From NCBI RefSeq assembly GCF_900142575.1, contig NZ_FRBI01000007.1:1-64000 (forward strand): a stretch of DNA of 64,000 nucleotides. The letters are read 5' to 3'. Origin of the DNA: Actinacidiphila paucisporea (lineage in GTDB: Bacteria > Actinomycetota > Actinomycetes > Streptomycetales > Streptomycetaceae). This document shows positions 44,687 through 53,005 of this stretch, piece by piece. A program made the translations under genes and the position numbers. The stretch's first letter is position 1. The number at the start of each line of letters is the position of its first letter. Under the pieces are notes generated by a model. It was not told the origin of the DNA, did not search any database, and saw only the letters and a list, made by a program, of their open reading frames with translations.

Positions 44687-45352
44687 TCAGCGGGCGCGGG
44701 CCGTGGCCGCCTCCCGGCCGCACGCGTACGCCAGCGGGCTCAGCAGCTCCTCCGCATCGGGCAGCCAGCGGTTGGCGGGGGTCGGCCGGCGGGCCCACTG
44801 GGCGCAGCCGCCCGGCACCGTCCTGGTCGGCGGCGCGACGACCCAGCCGCCCTCGCCGAGCACCGCCAGGTCCAGCGACTCGGGCAGCCAGCCGAAGCCG
44901 CGCAGCAGTTCGGGGATTTTCGAGCCCGCGCCCGGCAGGACGAGGAAGCGCAGGCGGCGGCCCGGGGTGCCGAGCACCGGGCCGAGCGGCAGGTTCATCC
45001 GCTCCATCCGGGCCAGCGCCAGGCAGCCGGCGTCCTCGGAGACGTCGACGACGTCGAAAGTGCGGCCAGTGGGCAGCAGGACCGACGCTTCCGGCTGCTT
45101 CTGCCACATCCGGCGCACCGCGGGCGCGCTGCCGCTGCCCCTGGCCGTCCAGTCCGGCCGGGCGGGGTGTGCGCCGAGCGCGGTGCAGCCGGCGGAGCCG
45201 CAGGAGCAGCGGGGCGCACCGGAGGCATCGATCTCCAGCCAGGTGCCCGGCAGCACGTCCCAGTGCCGTTCCTCCGCGTAGCGGACCGCCGCGTCGAGGA
45301 GTCGACCGGTGAACTGGCGCGGGACTCCGATGCTGTCTTCCACGCGCTGCAC
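44687..45352 (-). CDS. Stand-alone prim-pol-like protein (bifunctional DNA primase/polymerase N-terminal family)
   Basis: 221 aa from the GTG with GGGGG 5 nt upstream; GTG at 45343 is possible. AAVRYAEERHWDVLPGTWLE, then CSCGSAGCTALGAHPARPDW, which is the Cys-rich CSCG-C-G-HP motif of bifunctional DNA primase/polymerase N-terminal domains, then LLPTGRTFDVVDVSEDAG, where the family has its metal-binding acidic pair. The phage and plasmid forms have a fused helicase; this one ends after the domain (PTPANRWLPDAEELLSPLAYACG). Whether it is catalytic is unknown. Divergent from the NsdA-like regulator. Confidence 0.78.
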   Translation of the reverse strand: MQRVEDSIGVPRQFTGRLLDAAVRYAEERHWDVLPGTWLEIDASGAPRCSCGSAGCTALGAHPARPDWTARGSGSAPAVRRMWQKQPEASVLLPTGRTFDVVDVSEDAGCLALARMERMNLPLGPVLGTPGRRLRFLVLPGAGSKIPELLRGFGWLPESLDLAVLGEGGWVVAPPTRTVPGGCAQWARRPTPANRWLPDAEELLSPLAYACGREAATARAR

Positions 45353-45691
45353 AACTGCCCCCGTGATCGCGGGTTACGGGGCGATGCCGCGGCTCATGGC
45401 GGGCGCACGGATGCACTGCCGGGGGCGCGTACGGGCAACCGGTGTCCCGGGCGGGTAGTCAGTGGAGGGCGGCCCACCGGGCGGCTCCGTTGGAACACGG
45501 CAAAGCGGGGCATTTTCCGCCCGGAGGATGGGAAGCATCCGCGCAGGGAGAGCCGCACCACCGATACGGCTGCAGGGCCGCCCAGCCGCAGCCGCAGCCG
45601 CAGCCGCCGAAGAGCCGTACGAACGCTATGAACGCAGGGCCGTAACGACGTCAGTCACCAGGACGGGGTTGACGAGGACGAGGGGGACACC
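45353..45691. other. 339-bp divergent region with a CAGCCG tandem repeat
   Basis: CAGCCG is repeated four times at 45583-45606. The end holds GGACGAGGGGGACACC, the ribosome site of the NsdA-like gene. No ORF with natural composition; presumed promoters for the prim-pol and NsdA-like genes. Confidence 0.5.
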
Positions 45692-47071
45692 ATGGCCGCA
45701 CGACCACTTGTGGCGCGGCAGCCGAACGAGCGGCTCCAGTCGCTGATCCAGGAGGCCGGCTGCTCCAATGCCGGGCTCGCCCGCAGGGTCAACATGTGCG
45801 GGGCGGAGCACGGCCTCGACCTGCGCTACGACAAGACGTCGGTGGCCCGCTGGCTGCGCGGCCAGCAGCCGCGGGGCCGGGCGCCCGGCATCGTGGCCGA
45901 GGCGTTGGGGCGCAAGCTCGGCCGCGCGGTGTCCATAGACGAGATCGGCATGGCCGACGGCAAGAACCTGGCCACCGGCATCGGCCTGCATTTCGCACCG
46001 ACCGTGCTGGGCGCGATCGAGCAGGTCTGCGAGCTGTGGCGCAGCGACGTCGGCAGGCGCGACTTCCTGACCGGTTCAACCGTCGCGGCCTCGGCCCTTG
46101 TCGAGCCGAGCAGGGACTGGCTGATCACCCGTCCCGACCAGGGGGTGGCGCGCAACGGCGGTGCCCGGGTGGGCGCTTCCGACGTCGAGGCGGTCAAGGC
46201 CACCACCCAGGCGCTGACCGACCTGGACCACCGGTTCGGCAGCGGCCATGTCAGACCGGTCGTCGTGCACTACCTGAACAGCGTGGTGTCGGGCCTGCTG
46301 GCGGGCAGTTACCGCGAGTCGGTGGGGCGCGAGTTGTTCTCCGCCGTGGCCCGGCTGACCGAACTGGCGGGGTATATGGCGGTGGACACCGGCCAGCCGG
46401 GCCTGGCGCAGCGCTACTACATCCAGGCCCTGCGGCTCGCCCAGGCGGCGGGCGACCGCGGTTACGGCGGCTACATCCTGGCCGCGAGCATGAGCCATCT
46501 GGCGGCCGCCCTCGGCAATCCGCGGGAGATCGCCCAACTCGCCCGCGCGGCACAGGAAGGCGCCAGGGGCCAGGTCGGGCATACGGCCGAGGCGATGTTC
46601 TTCGCGGCAGAGGCGCGCGGCCACGCACTGCTCGGTGACGCCCGCACGTTCGCCACCGTCGCCGGGCTCGCCGTCGGCGCCATGGAGCGCTCCGAGCCCG
46701 ATCAGGACCCACCCTGGATCGCGCACTTCGACCACGCCTATCTCGCCGACGAACTGGCGCACTGTCACCGCGACCTGGGTCAGGCGGTTCCGGCCGCCCG
46801 GCGCGCGGAGGAGGCGCTCGCCGCGCACCCCGCCACCCGTGCCAGGCGCCGGGCGATCGACATGCTGCTGCTCGCCGACGCCCAGGTGCAGCAGCGCGAG
46901 ATCGAACAGGCCTGCCACACCGGCACCCAGGCCGTCGCGCTGCTGTCGGGGCTGCGCTCGGACCGCGGCGCGGAATATCTGGAGGACTTCCGCCGCCGGC
47001 TCGACCCGTTCTCGGCCGAGCCGTCGGTAAGGGAGTTCGGCGCACGCCTTGAGGCGCAGGACGCCGCGTAA
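45692..47071 (+). CDS. NsdA-like transcriptional regulator with TPR-type repeats
   Basis: 459 aa. The N-terminal ~90 residues form a helix-turn-helix-like domain (RLQSLIQEAGCSNAGLARRVN, KTSVARWLRGQQPRGRAPGIVAEALGRKLGR). The rest is helical and TPR-like (QRYYIQALRLAQAAGDRGYGGYILAASMSHLAAALGNPREIAQLARAAQEGARG). This matches the streptomycete NsdA family, whose founding member represses sporulation and antibiotic production; a family-level call, and I do not claim this is nsdA itself. A hairpin terminator follows 80 bp after the stop. Confidence 0.82.
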   Translation: MAARPLVARQPNERLQSLIQEAGCSNAGLARRVNMCGAEHGLDLRYDKTSVARWLRGQQPRGRAPGIVAEALGRKLGRAVSIDEIGMADGKNLATGIGLHFAPTVLGAIEQVCELWRSDVGRRDFLTGSTVAASALVEPSRDWLITRPDQGVARNGGARVGASDVEAVKATTQALTDLDHRFGSGHVRPVVVHYLNSVVSGLLAGSYRESVGRELFSAVARLTELAGYMAVDTGQPGLAQRYYIQALRLAQAAGDRGYGGYILAASMSHLAAALGNPREIAQLARAAQEGARGQVGHTAEAMFFAAEARGHALLGDARTFATVAGLAVGAMERSEPDQDPPWIAHFDHAYLADELAHCHRDLGQAVPAARRAEEALAAHPATRARRRAIDMLLLADAQVQQREIEQACHTGTQAVALLSGLRSDRGAEYLEDFRRRLDPFSAEPSVREFGARLEAQDAA

Positions 47072-47151
47072 CCGCCCAACGGGCAAGTACAGACCGAATC
47101 GTTACCTTACCGACACCGTTCGAGCGGAGCGCCGCAAATTGCTGGCGAAAC

Positions 47152-47182
47152 CCCGCGGCGCCGCCTCCCGCGGCGCCGCGGG
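47152..47182 (+). terminator. Hairpin terminator after the NsdA-like gene
   Basis: Perfect 13-bp stem CCCGCGGCGCCGC (47152-47164), loop CTCCC, and matching arm 47170-47182. It lies 80 bp downstream of the stop and 117 bp before the next start on the same strand. Confidence 0.75.
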
Positions 47183-47298
47183 CCGCACGTCAACCAGGTG
47201 TCCGGACGCTCACCCCTCAGGGTTCGTGGCCCCTCTCCCCGTTCACCCGGTAGCGTGTGCAGACGTCCGACACTGGGTGAAGGCGGGAGTCAACGGCG

Positions 47299-48780
47299 AT
47301 GCACAGCAACGGACGCGGCGAGGAAACACCCGAACCGTACCGGGGCGTCGTCCTCCCGGCCGGGCAGCAGCCCCCGGCCCACGGCGACCACGTCCAGCCG
47401 GCCGGCGGCACCCCCTGGGGCGAGCAGGCACAGCACCCCGGCCAGCCGCCCGTACCGCCGCAGGCGCCGCCGCCGTACCCGCCGCAGGCTGCCGAGCCCG
47501 CGGACGCCACCCAGATGCTGCCGCCGTATCCCGCCGGCGGTCCCGCACCCGCGCAGGCGCCCATACCCGCGGCGCCGCCGCAGCCCGCCGCACCGGTCGC
47601 CGACGCCACGCAGATGCTGCCCCCCTACCCGGGCAACGTCCCGCCGGAGCCCGCTCCCGCCGACGCCACCCAGGCGCTGCCGCTGTCGATCTTCCACGAG
47701 CAGGACCAGCAGCCTTACGACGCCTACGGGCAGCAGCAACAGCCGCCGCAAGGTTACGCCGGGCAGGATTTCCCCGGCGCCCAGCAATATGCCGAGCCGC
47801 AGCAATATGCAGGCCAGCAGCAGTACGCCGAGCCGCAGCAGTACGCCGACCCGCAGCAGTACGCCGACCCGCAGTCGTACGGCGGCGGGCAGCAGTTCCC
47901 GCCGCAGAATGGCTACCAGCAGCAAGGGCAGCAGCCCGGCCCGCAGCACGACAGCGACTACGACCACCTGTTCAGGTCCGACGTCCCCGGCCCCGAGCCG
48001 CTGCGCCAGCGCATCATCCAGCCGCCCTCCGCCCAGCAGCAGGCACCGCAGCAGGCGTACGGCAGGCCGCCGTGGGAGCCCGGTTACGAGCAGAACGGCT
48101 ACGACCAGGACGGCTACGACGACGGCGACGACCGCCGCCGGATGTCGCCCAAGGTGCTGATCGGGATCGTGGTGGCCGGCTGCGTGGTGGCCGGCCTGGT
48201 GGTCGGCGGACTGATGAACAGCGGTGGCAAGTCCAAGGCCGACGGGGGCAAGCCGAGCGCGACCGCCTCGGGCAAGACGACCGGTTCCGCCTCGGACAGC
48301 CCCGAGGCCGCGGCGGGCGGCGAGGCCGAGGCGCAGGCCAAGGCGCTGGACTCGCTGCTCAAGACCAGCGGGGCGAGCCGCAGTTCGGTGGTCAACGCGG
48401 TCGAGTCCATCAGGGACTGCAAGAACCTGCCGGGTGCCGCCTCCGACCTGCGGGCGGCCTCGACGCAGCGGACCGGCCTGGTCACCCAGCTCAGCGGCCT
48501 GGCCGTCGACAAGCTGCCCAACCACGGGGAATTGACCACGGCGCTCACCAAGGCCTGGCAGGCGTCCTCCGCCGCCGACGGCCACTACGCGGCGTGGGCC
48601 GACCAGGCCGCGCACGGGGGCAAGGTCTGCAAGGGCGGCCATGCCCGCGGCACTCAGGAGTCGCAGGCCGGCAACAGCGAGAGCGCCACGGCGACCAGCC
48701 AGAAGAAGGCCGCGGTGAAGCTGTGGAATGCCATCGCCTCCAAGTACGGCCTCACCCAGCGGCAGTACAGCCAGCTGTGA
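47299..48780 (+). CDS. Pro/Gln-rich single-pass membrane protein with extracytoplasmic domain
   Basis: 493 aa. Residues 1-285 are disordered and repetitive: three DATQMLP-type repeats (ADATQMLPPYP twice, then ADATQALP) and a QQYAEP/QQYADP array. A membrane helix follows (KVLIGIVVAGCVVAGLVVGGL, ~295-315). The external part of ~175 residues is Ser/Ala-rich then helical, with cysteines in IRDCKNLPG and KVCKGGH that could pair. Cytosolic low-complexity heads of this sort are common on actinobacterial kinase substrates, but no function is evident. It converges on the next gene with only 9 bp between stops. Confidence 0.72.
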   Translation: MHSNGRGEETPEPYRGVVLPAGQQPPAHGDHVQPAGGTPWGEQAQHPGQPPVPPQAPPPYPPQAAEPADATQMLPPYPAGGPAPAQAPIPAAPPQPAAPVADATQMLPPYPGNVPPEPAPADATQALPLSIFHEQDQQPYDAYGQQQQPPQGYAGQDFPGAQQYAEPQQYAGQQQYAEPQQYADPQQYADPQSYGGGQQFPPQNGYQQQGQQPGPQHDSDYDHLFRSDVPGPEPLRQRIIQPPSAQQQAPQQAYGRPPWEPGYEQNGYDQDGYDDGDDRRRMSPKVLIGIVVAGCVVAGLVVGGLMNSGGKSKADGGKPSATASGKTTGSASDSPEAAAGGEAEAQAKALDSLLKTSGASRSSVVNAVESIRDCKNLPGAASDLRAASTQRTGLVTQLSGLAVDKLPNHGELTTALTKAWQASSAADGHYAAWADQAAHGGKVCKGGHARGTQESQAGNSESATATSQKKAAVKLWNAIASKYGLTQRQYSQL

Positions 48781-48789
48781 GCCGCCGCG

Positions 48790-50049
48790 TCAGCCGGCGC
48801 TCGTAGCCCTCTTGAGCGTCGCCGCCACGTCCACGAAGCCCGATCCCTCCTGCTCCAGCTTGCCGCCCCTGACCACCTGGTAGGTGACCTTGGAGTCGAC
48901 GAGCCTGGCGTGGTCGGGGATGTCGAGCAGGTCGGTGTCGGCCCAGCCCAGGTCGGGGGTGAGCCCGCCGGTGGACAGCTTCGTGGTGTGGTCGAGCGCC
49001 TTCTGCACCGAGTCGGCGTCGATCTCCGCGCCCGGCTTCATGGCCTTGATCACCTCGGCGAAGACGGTGTAGGCGATCCAGGTCGTCTGCACCCCGGGGT
49101 CGGCGACGTCGATACGGTCGTCGGAGAAGGCGTATTTGCTGACGACCGCCTTCATCCTGTCCCATTTGGGGTCGGACGCCGGCGGGTACCAGCCGGTGAC
49201 CACGGCGTTCTCCAGCGGGCTGTTCGGGCCGCCGGTGGCGTCCACCAGCGACTGCTGGACGCTGCCTATCACCGAGGAGAGCCTGACCTTCGGCGCCTTG
49301 TCGCCGAGCCTGCGCAGCGAGTCGAAGAAGGTGCTGGTGTGGTCGCCGAGCACCGCGGACACGCAGCTGGTCGACTTGTTGTCGCCGACCGCGCGCTGTG
49401 CCACGTCGGTGTAGTCCGAGGCGTCGTCCTGGGCGGGCAGGTCGCGTGCGGAGGAGCGGCCGCCCGCCGTGAGGCCCTGGTCGAGGAAGATCGGGAACTG
49501 GTCGCCGGTGATGGTGTCCGGCCGCACCAGCGCCACCTTCTTGCACAGCCGCGACAACTGGGTGCCGCTGCCCGCGAGAAGCGCCGGCAGCCCGCCGTTG
49601 ACCGGGTACGACAGCGGGCTCTGGAATTCGTCCTGCGTGATGCCGTAACCGCCGACATAGGCGATGTTGTTTGATTCGAGCGCCGTGGTGAAGGAACCGC
49701 CCTGCTGGCTGTACGAGCCCACGACGGCGACGGCGTGCGCGTCGGCGGCCTGCTGGGCGCACCCCGACACCGCGACCGAGTCGTTGCGCTCGTTGCAGGT
49801 CAGCACCTTGAGCTTGCGGCCGTTCAGCCCGCCGGTGTCGTTGACGTAGTGCTCGAAGGCCTGCGCCATGGCGAGCATTCCCGGCATATTGGTCGACCTG
49901 GTGTTCTCGGGCGCCCAGGTCATCACCACGATGGGTCCCGGGGAGCCCCCCGCACTGCCCGGGAGCACGCCACAGCCACTGAGTAGCGCACCTGCGGCCA
50001 GCAGTGGGACGACAGCCTGGCGAGCCCTGCACATGCGCCGTTCAGTCAT
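48790..50049 (-). CDS. ABC-type substrate-binding lipoprotein (type 1 periplasmic fold)
   Basis: 419 aa from the ATG encoding MTERRMCRAR. Signal peptide with lipobox LSGC (Cys26). The mature protein has the Leu/Ile/Val-binding-type fold: IVVMTWAPENT, AFEHYVNDTGGLNGRKLKVLTCNERND, AVAVVGSYSQQGG, and VVTGWYPPASDPKWDRM. Two-lobed and likely to bind an amino acid-like ligand. No ABC permease or ATPase genes adjoin it, so it is either an orphan partner or a receptor. Divergent from the SCO4402-like gene. Confidence 0.85.
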   Translation of the reverse strand: MTERRMCRARQAVVPLLAAGALLSGCGVLPGSAGGSPGPIVVMTWAPENTRSTNMPGMLAMAQAFEHYVNDTGGLNGRKLKVLTCNERNDSVAVSGCAQQAADAHAVAVVGSYSQQGGSFTTALESNNIAYVGGYGITQDEFQSPLSYPVNGGLPALLAGSGTQLSRLCKKVALVRPDTITGDQFPIFLDQGLTAGGRSSARDLPAQDDASDYTDVAQRAVGDNKSTSCVSAVLGDHTSTFFDSLRRLGDKAPKVRLSSVIGSVQQSLVDATGGPNSPLENAVVTGWYPPASDPKWDRMKAVVSKYAFSDDRIDVADPGVQTTWIAYTVFAEVIKAMKPGAEIDADSVQKALDHTTKLSTGGLTPDLGWADTDLLDIPDHARLVDSKVTYQVVRGGKLEQEGSGFVDVAATLKRATSAG

Positions 50050-50218
50050 AGCTACGGAAGATTCCGGTCCGGGCCCAACGCGGGGGTGACCTGACGGGAA
50101 CGAGCGGTCACTTTCAGGTGAATTACAGGTGTCGACGTTCGAATGCGTACGATTGCCCGTCGTGCAAGGTTCGGAGAAGTCTTCCCGTCGCGGCCGTGTC
50201 TCCTCCACGATGGGGGGC

Positions 50219-50656
50219 ATGCCCCTCAACGACATGCCGTGGTGGCGCTGGCGCAGCAATGTGCGCTCGGCGCTCCACATGATCAGCGACCCGGTCTTCC
50301 AGCGCGAGGTCTGGCAGACCGGGCGCGCGGGCTACGGCGACGTCACGGACGCCGTCTACCGCCTCGTCGAGGACACCTGGCTCGACAACTGGTCGGCGGA
50401 CAAATACGTCGGCACCATATTCCGGGACGCGCAGGAGGCGGCGCTCGTCGACGTCGCGGTGCTGCGGGTGCTGAAGATCCTGCACCAGGTGGGTGCCGAC
50501 GCGCCCGCCTCGGCGTATCTGGAGCACCCCGGCTGGCCGGACGCGGTCAGCGCCGCGCGCGAGGCGCACGTCCTGATGGCCGGCGCGGACGGCGAGGACC
50601 CGGACAGCCCGCCGCGCTCGCTGGAGGTACTGGCGATCTACACGCGTTCCGCTTGA
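50219..50656 (+). CDS. Conserved streptomycete hypothetical protein (SCO4402-like)
   Basis: 145 aa from the ATG at 50219, preceded by GGGGGG. Starts MPLNDMPWWRWRSNVRSAL; helical, with AVYRLVEDTWLDNWSADKYVGTIF and AALVDVAVLRVLKILHQVG. Trp-rich and acidic, with no signal peptide or membrane segment. I recall this family by name from Streptomyces but know of no function. It precedes purU by 45 bp on the same strand, so they are probably co-transcribed. Confidence 0.75.
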   Translation: MPLNDMPWWRWRSNVRSALHMISDPVFQREVWQTGRAGYGDVTDAVYRLVEDTWLDNWSADKYVGTIFRDAQEAALVDVAVLRVLKILHQVGADAPASAYLEHPGWPDAVSAAREAHVLMAGADGEDPDSPPRSLEVLAIYTRSA

Positions 50657-50701
50657 CGGACACCCCGGCACGCGCGCGGCTGTGTGTGCGACGCTGGCGG
50701 G

Positions 50702-51580
50702 GTGAACGAACAGCCGTCGCAGCCGCCCGTCGAGCCGCAGTACGTCCTGACCCTGTCCTGCCCCGACAAGCAGGGCATCGTGCACGCGGTGTCGAGTTAC
50801 CTGTTCATGACCGGCTGCAACATCGTGGACAGCCAGCAGTTCGGCGACCGCGACACCGGGCTGTTCTTCATGCGGGTGCACTTCGCCGCCGAACCCCCCG
50901 TCGACGTGGACAAGCTGCGCGCCAGCTTCGCCGCGGTCGCCGACGCCTACCACATGGACTGGCGGATCCACCCGTCCGCCGAGCGCATGCGCATCGTCCT
51001 CATGGTCAGCAAGTTCGGGCACTGCCTCAACGACCTGCTCTTCCGCACCAGCATCGGTGCGCTGCCGGTGGAGATCGCCGCGGTGGTGTCCAACCACACC
51101 GACTTCCGCGAGCTGGTCGGGTCCTACGGCGTCCCCTTCCACCACATCCCGGTCACCCGCGACACCAAGGCCGAGGCCGAGGCGCAGCTGCTCGACCTGG
51201 TGCGCGCCGAAGGCGTGGAATTGGTGGTGCTCGCCCGCTATATGCAGGTGCTGTCCGACAACCTGTGCCGGGAACTGTCGGGGAAGATCATCAACATCCA
51301 CCACTCCTTCCTGCCGAGCTTCAAGGGCGCCAAGCCGTACCACCAGGCGCACGACAGGGGCGTGAAGCTGATCGGCGCGACCGCGCACTATGTGACGGCG
51401 GACCTCGACGAGGGGCCGATCATCGAGCAGGAGGTCGAGCGGGTCGGCCACGAGGTCACCCCCGAGCACCTGGTCGCCATCGGGCGCGACGTGGAGTGCC
51501 AGGCACTGGCCCGCGCGGTGAAGTGGCACAGCGAGCACCGGGTGCTGCTCAACGGCCGCCGTACGGTCGTCTTCGCCTGA
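50702..51580 (+). CDS. purU: Formyltetrahydrofolate deformylase
   Basis: 292 aa from a GTG. An N-terminal ACT domain (~10-95; LTLSCPDKQGIVHAVSSYLF) precedes a formyltransferase-fold domain with IINIHHSFLPSFKGAKPYHQA and GATAHYVTADLDEGPIIEQ, which hold the catalytic Asn, His and Asp. It hydrolyses 10-formyl-THF to formate and THF, balancing one-carbon pools and supplying formate for PurT-type purine synthesis. Converges on the anti-sigma-like gene. Confidence 0.95.
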   Translation: MNEQPSQPPVEPQYVLTLSCPDKQGIVHAVSSYLFMTGCNIVDSQQFGDRDTGLFFMRVHFAAEPPVDVDKLRASFAAVADAYHMDWRIHPSAERMRIVLMVSKFGHCLNDLLFRTSIGALPVEIAAVVSNHTDFRELVGSYGVPFHHIPVTRDTKAEAEAQLLDLVRAEGVELVVLARYMQVLSDNLCRELSGKIINIHHSFLPSFKGAKPYHQAHDRGVKLIGATAHYVTADLDEGPIIEQEVERVGHEVTPEHLVAIGRDVECQALARAVKWHSEHRVLLNGRRTVVFA

Positions 51581-51631
51581 GCCAGGCAGGGCCGCCTCAC
51601 GTCCCTCCACGGTCCCGCAGGCCCGCCTATG

Positions 51632-51647
51632 CCGCCCTCAGGGGCGG
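51632..51647. terminator. Weak hairpin between purU and the anti-sigma-like gene
   Basis: CCGCCC, loop TCAG, GGGCGG: a 6-bp stem in the 87-bp gap between convergent stops at 51580 and 51668. Short, and not followed by T residues. Confidence 0.4.
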
Positions 51648-51667
51648 GGACCGCGTCGCGCTCGGTC

Positions 51668-53005
51668 TCAGAGGCGGGACAGCGACGCGGTGGCATAGAG
51701 CACGTCCCTGATGACGTCGCGGTCGCCCTGCTGGCCGAAGGCGATCCGCTCCGGCTCCAGATGGCCCGCGGCGAGCTGGCAGAATTCCACGCCGTCCAGC
51801 ACCACATGGGCCACCGCGTGCTCCTTCGAGGCGACCGCACCCGGTGAGTCGAGCGGCAGGTACCACTTGCCGCCGCCCGCTCCCTCGATCTCCAGCAACA
51901 GCGAACGCCCCGGCGCCCCCGCGTCCGCGAGCCGCCCCGCGGAGTCGGCGAGACCGTCCCGGCGCCGGTCGGCGAGCGCGGCGGGCAGCATCCTGGCCGC
52001 CAGGTCGATCATCCGGTTCAAATTGCGCGGCGCCGGCGGCCCGTAGGGATAGGCCACGGCCTCGGCAATGTCCCACGCGTGGATCCAGCACTCGAAGGCG
52101 CGATCCACGAAGGCGTCCCGTAGCGGCAGCCTGAACGACCCGTAGTCGACGCCGATTCCGGCGGCACCTGCGCCCGCGAAGGACACCGTACGCAGCAGGT
52201 TGTGGCTCTGCCCGCGCCAGACGTCGCGGAATCCCGCGCCAATTGCCGAGCCCGAGCCCGAGCCCAAGCCCGAACCCGAGCCCTCGTCCTTGCCGTCGCC
52301 AGTACGCTGCGCCGCCCACATCGCCTCGGTTCGCCGCACGGGGTCGAGCGGCAGGTCCAGGCCGGGCCTGCCTTCCGCGTCCGGCATGTCCAGGGCCACC
52401 GCGACCAGGCCGTCCACCGTGGTGAGATGGGCGATGACCTGGCCGATGGTGACCTTCCTCGCCACCAGGGCCCCGTCGTACCACCGCAGTTCGACCTGCT
52501 CCTGCCAGTAGCCGTCGCCGAGGTCGCGCAGCAGCGCGTCCAGCCTGGCGGCCTCCGCGTCGTAGGGCCCCGCCCACTCCGGCACGGGGATGCGGGCCGG
52601 GCGGCGTCCCAGGCATCCTTCGAGCACCCGGGCCCGCAGCAGCGGGTCGAGGTCGAGGCTCTCCTCGCGGTGCAGCAGGCCCACCGCGTCGCGCAGTCGC
52701 AGCGCCTCGTCGGCGCAGGCGGCGCAGTCGGTGAGGTGCACCTCGACGGCCAGCGACTCGTCGCGCGAGCACACCGCCAGCGCCCAGGCGCCGAGCAGCG
52801 ACTTCAAGGTGGCGTGGTCGTACTGCGGCAACCGGGGCCGCGTCGCCTCCGGCACCGGAACGGGCGCAGCCGGCGGCGTCACGGCCGGCGCGTCCGGCGC
52901 GGGCAGCGGGCGGGGACTGCCGGACTGGTCGCGCTGGCTGGGCACCCGGGGGAAGCCGTCGCCGTCGCCCAGCGGGCCACCGTTGCGGTAGGCGGGGCCG
53001 CTCAC
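51668..53005 (-). CDS. Zinc-finger anti-sigma-like protein fused to an MDMPI-like domain
   Basis: 445 aa. A Pro-rich N-terminus (~1-60) precedes a zinc anti-sigma-like module: HLTDCAACADEALRLRDAVG (H-x3-C-x2-C, about residues 90-96), as in ZAS/zf-HC2 proteins. The rest (~145-445) looks like the mycothiol-dependent maleylpyruvate isomerase group: VTIGQVIAHLTTVDGLVAVALDM and FECWIHAWDIAEAVAYP. A (Gly-Ser)n insert from a GAGCCC-type hexamer run lies near 52245-52290. GTG start overlaps the sigma stop (GTGA), so it is the sigma factor's co-translated partner, presumably its anti-sigma. Confidence 0.78.
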   Translation of the reverse strand: MSGPAYRNGGPLGDGDGFPRVPSQRDQSGSPRPLPAPDAPAVTPPAAPVPVPEATRPRLPQYDHATLKSLLGAWALAVCSRDESLAVEVHLTDCAACADEALRLRDAVGLLHREESLDLDPLLRARVLEGCLGRRPARIPVPEWAGPYDAEAARLDALLRDLGDGYWQEQVELRWYDGALVARKVTIGQVIAHLTTVDGLVAVALDMPDAEGRPGLDLPLDPVRRTEAMWAAQRTGDGKDEGSGSGLGSGSGSAIGAGFRDVWRGQSHNLLRTVSFAGAGAAGIGVDYGSFRLPLRDAFVDRAFECWIHAWDIAEAVAYPYGPPAPRNLNRMIDLAARMLPAALADRRRDGLADSAGRLADAGAPGRSLLLEIEGAGGGKWYLPLDSPGAVASKEHAVAHVVLDGVEFCQLAAGHLEPERIAFGQQGDRDVIRDVLYATASLSRL

